A stretch of DNA of 6,832 nt from JAQGMV01 sp035525455 (lineage in GTDB: Bacteria; Pseudomonadota; Gammaproteobacteria; Burkholderiales; SG8-41). The position numbers and the translations under genes were made by a program. Under the pieces are notes generated by a model. That model was given only the letters and a program-made list of their open reading frames with translations, searched no databases and had not been told where the DNA came from. The DNA is taken from contig DATLEF010000148.1 of assembly GCA_035525455.1 (NCBI GenBank), positions 1 through 6,832 on the forward strand, in the 5' to 3' direction. Positions 5,547 to 6,832 of the stretch are shown here, piece by piece (position 1 is the first letter of the stretch; every line of letters begins with the position of its first letter).

Positions 5547-6832
5547 ATGCGCCTGTATATCGTCCTGTTTGCCTGCGGCGCGTGGCTGTTGCAACGGCAG
5601 GCGGAGCTTCCCGATCTGCGCTATGCGTGGCTGCTCCTCCTCGCGGTACCTGCCGCGTGGCTTGCTGCTTCCTCGGGGTGCGTCTCGCGTTATGCAGGCA
5701 GGGTCGCGCTCGCGCTGGCGTGGCTCGCAGCCGGCTTTTACTGGGCCGCAGCGTTGGCGCACGTGCGCATGGGTGAAGCGCTTCCCGCCGAATGGGAAGG
5801 CCGCGACATCGAAATCGTCGGCGTCGTCGCGACCTTGCCGCAGCCGTACGAGCGCAGCGTCCGCTTCGATTTCGACGTCGAGCACGTGCTCACGCGCGAC
5901 GCGTTCGTGCCGCCGCACATCGCACTGACGTGGTGGGGCCGCGCGCCGCGCGACAACGATGCCTCGCTGCCGCAGGTGCGCGTGGGCGAGCGCTGGAGGT
6001 TCACCGTGCGTCTCAAAAGGCCGCACGGCACGGCCAATCCGCACGGATTCGATTATGAGGCGTGGCTGCTCGAACGCGGCATCCGGGCTACGGGTTACGT
6101 GCGCCCGCGCGGATCGGCGGAGCGTCTGGCGACGATGGTGCAGCGCCCGGGTTACTGGATCGAATCAGTTCGTGAGCAGTTGCGCGCACGCATCCTCGCG
6201 GCACTCGCAGAGCAGCCGTACGCCGGTGTGATCGCGGCGCTGGTGATGGGAGATCAGCGCGCGATTCCGGCGGCCCAATGGCAAACGTTCACGCGTACCG
6301 GAGTCAATCACCTCATGAGCATCTCGGGCCTGCATGTGACGATGGTCTCCGGGCTCGCTTATGCGCTCGCCCTTGCGCTGTGGCGGCGCAGCGCCCGGCT
6401 CACCCTCATGCTGCCTGCCGCTAAAGCTGCCGTGCTCGCGGGTGCGCTCGCCGCTTTTCTCTATACGCTGCTCGCCGGCTTTGCGGTGCCGGCGCAGCGC
6501 ACGCTCTACATGATCTGGGTGGTCGCGCTGGCGCTGTGGCTCGGCATGGGCAGCTCGGCTTCGGTAGTGCTCGCTGCGGCGCTATTCGTAGTGGTGCTGC
6601 TCGATCCGTGGGCCGTGACTTCGGCCGGCTTCTGGCTTTCGTTCGGCGCGGTCGCTGCGATCCTGTTTGCAAGTGTGAATCGCATCGCGCAGGCGCACTG
6701 GGCGCACACATGGGCGCGCACGCAAGGTGCGGTCACGATCGCACTGCTGCCGCTCCTGCTCGCTTTGTTTCAGCAGGTTTCGCTCATTTCTCCGGTAGCG
6801 AATGCGTTGGCAATACCGGTCATCAGTCTTGT
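5547..6832 (+). CDS. comEC: DNA internalization competence protein ComEC/Rec2 (partial, cut by the right edge)
   Basis: ComEC forms the inner-membrane channel through which single-stranded DNA enters the cytoplasm during natural transformation. The frame is open from the ATG to the window end, giving 428 codons of a protein that is usually 750-850 residues. Residues 1-75 contain the first hydrophobic helices (MRLYIVLFACGAWLL and later). A DUF4131/OB-fold region follows (about 85-200), with the typical ANPHGFDYEAWLLERGIRAT (164-183). The Competence domain starts near 225 (YAGVIAALVMGDQRAIP) and carries the signature GVNHLMSISGLHVTM (252-266). Several further membrane helices run to the edge. 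The metallo-beta-lactamase-like domain expected at the C-terminus lies beyond the window. It is divergent from the DUF2062 gene across 107 bases. No stop or frameshift is seen, so the gene appears intact as far as visible. Confidence 0.93.
   Translation, partial: MRLYIVLFACGAWLLQRQAELPDLRYAWLLLLAVPAAWLAASSGCVSRYAGRVALALAWLAAGFYWAAALAHVRMGEALPAEWEGRDIEIVGVVATLPQPYERSVRFDFDVEHVLTRDAFVPPHIALTWWGRAPRDNDASLPQVRVGERWRFTVRLKRPHGTANPHGFDYEAWLLERGIRATGYVRPRGSAERLATMVQRPGYWIESVREQLRARILAALAEQPYAGVIAALVMGDQRAIPAAQWQTFTRTGVNHLMSISGLHVTMVSGLAYALALALWRRSARLTLMLPAAKAAVLAGALAAFLYTLLAGFAVPAQRTLYMIWVVALALWLGMGSSASVVLAAALFVVVLLDPWAVTSAGFWLSFGAVAAILFASVNRIAQAHWAHTWARTQGAVTIALLPLLLALFQQVSLISPVANALAIPVISL

Noticed and set aside
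5466..6044. A 192-codon minus-strand frame opposite the comEC start
   Set aside because: It has Arg/His-rich antisense composition with no motif. ComEC features (FDYEAWLLERGI and the NHLMSISGLHVTM signature) confirm the plus-strand frame.
1..6832. Signs of a mobile element, phage, toxin-antitoxin pair, CRISPR array or new defence system
   Set aside because: I found no transposase, integrase, direct repeats, spaced repeats or compositional break. All but one complete gene belong to recognised families, and the exception is the 106-residue protein.

Overview
This looks like an ordinary chromosomal housekeeping segment from a GC-rich proteobacterium. A member of the Betaproteobacteria is most likely, judging by protein similarity recalled from memory (LolC/LolD, ComEC with its DUF4131 region, a DUF2062 protein, CvrA/NhaP2) and by the G/C-ending codon use of every gene. 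Coding density is very high: apart from two divergent promoter gaps (about 90 and 110 bases) and one 48-base gap, genes abut or overlap. I see no tRNA, rRNA, insertion sequence, CRISPR array, phage gene or attachment site.

Layout from left to right. A gene on the minus strand starts at 161 and runs off the left edge, with 53 codons visible. It is divergent from a plus-strand pair: a LolC/LolE-type lipoprotein-releasing permease (250-1494) and its ATPase LolD (1487-2182), which overlap by 8 bases. Together they would form the inner-membrane ABC machine that pulls outer-membrane lipoproteins out of the inner membrane and hands them to LolA.

A tightly packed minus-strand block follows, transcribed from about 5460 down to 2175. 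In transcription order it encodes a DUF2062 membrane protein (5439-4876), a single-domain AlkA-like HhH-GPD DNA glycosylase (4873-4259), a CvrA/NhaP2 potassium/proton antiporter with cytoplasmic RCK_C and CorC/HlyC-type C-terminal domains (4210-2495), and a 106-residue two-helix membrane protein of unknown function (2495-2175). The last gene runs convergently into lolD with an 8-base overlap. At the right, divergent from the DUF2062 gene, comEC starts at 5547 with a good Shine-Dalgarno sequence and is cut by the window end after 428 codons. It encodes the inner-membrane channel for uptake of transforming DNA.

Functionally these are lipoprotein sorting, ion homeostasis, alkylation repair and DNA uptake. 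Nothing in the window clearly amounts to a new defence or mobile system. The points most worth a second look are the uncharacterised 106-residue protein coupled to the antiporter gene, the apparent single-permease (LolF-like) Lol transporter, and the mixed content of the minus-strand cluster.
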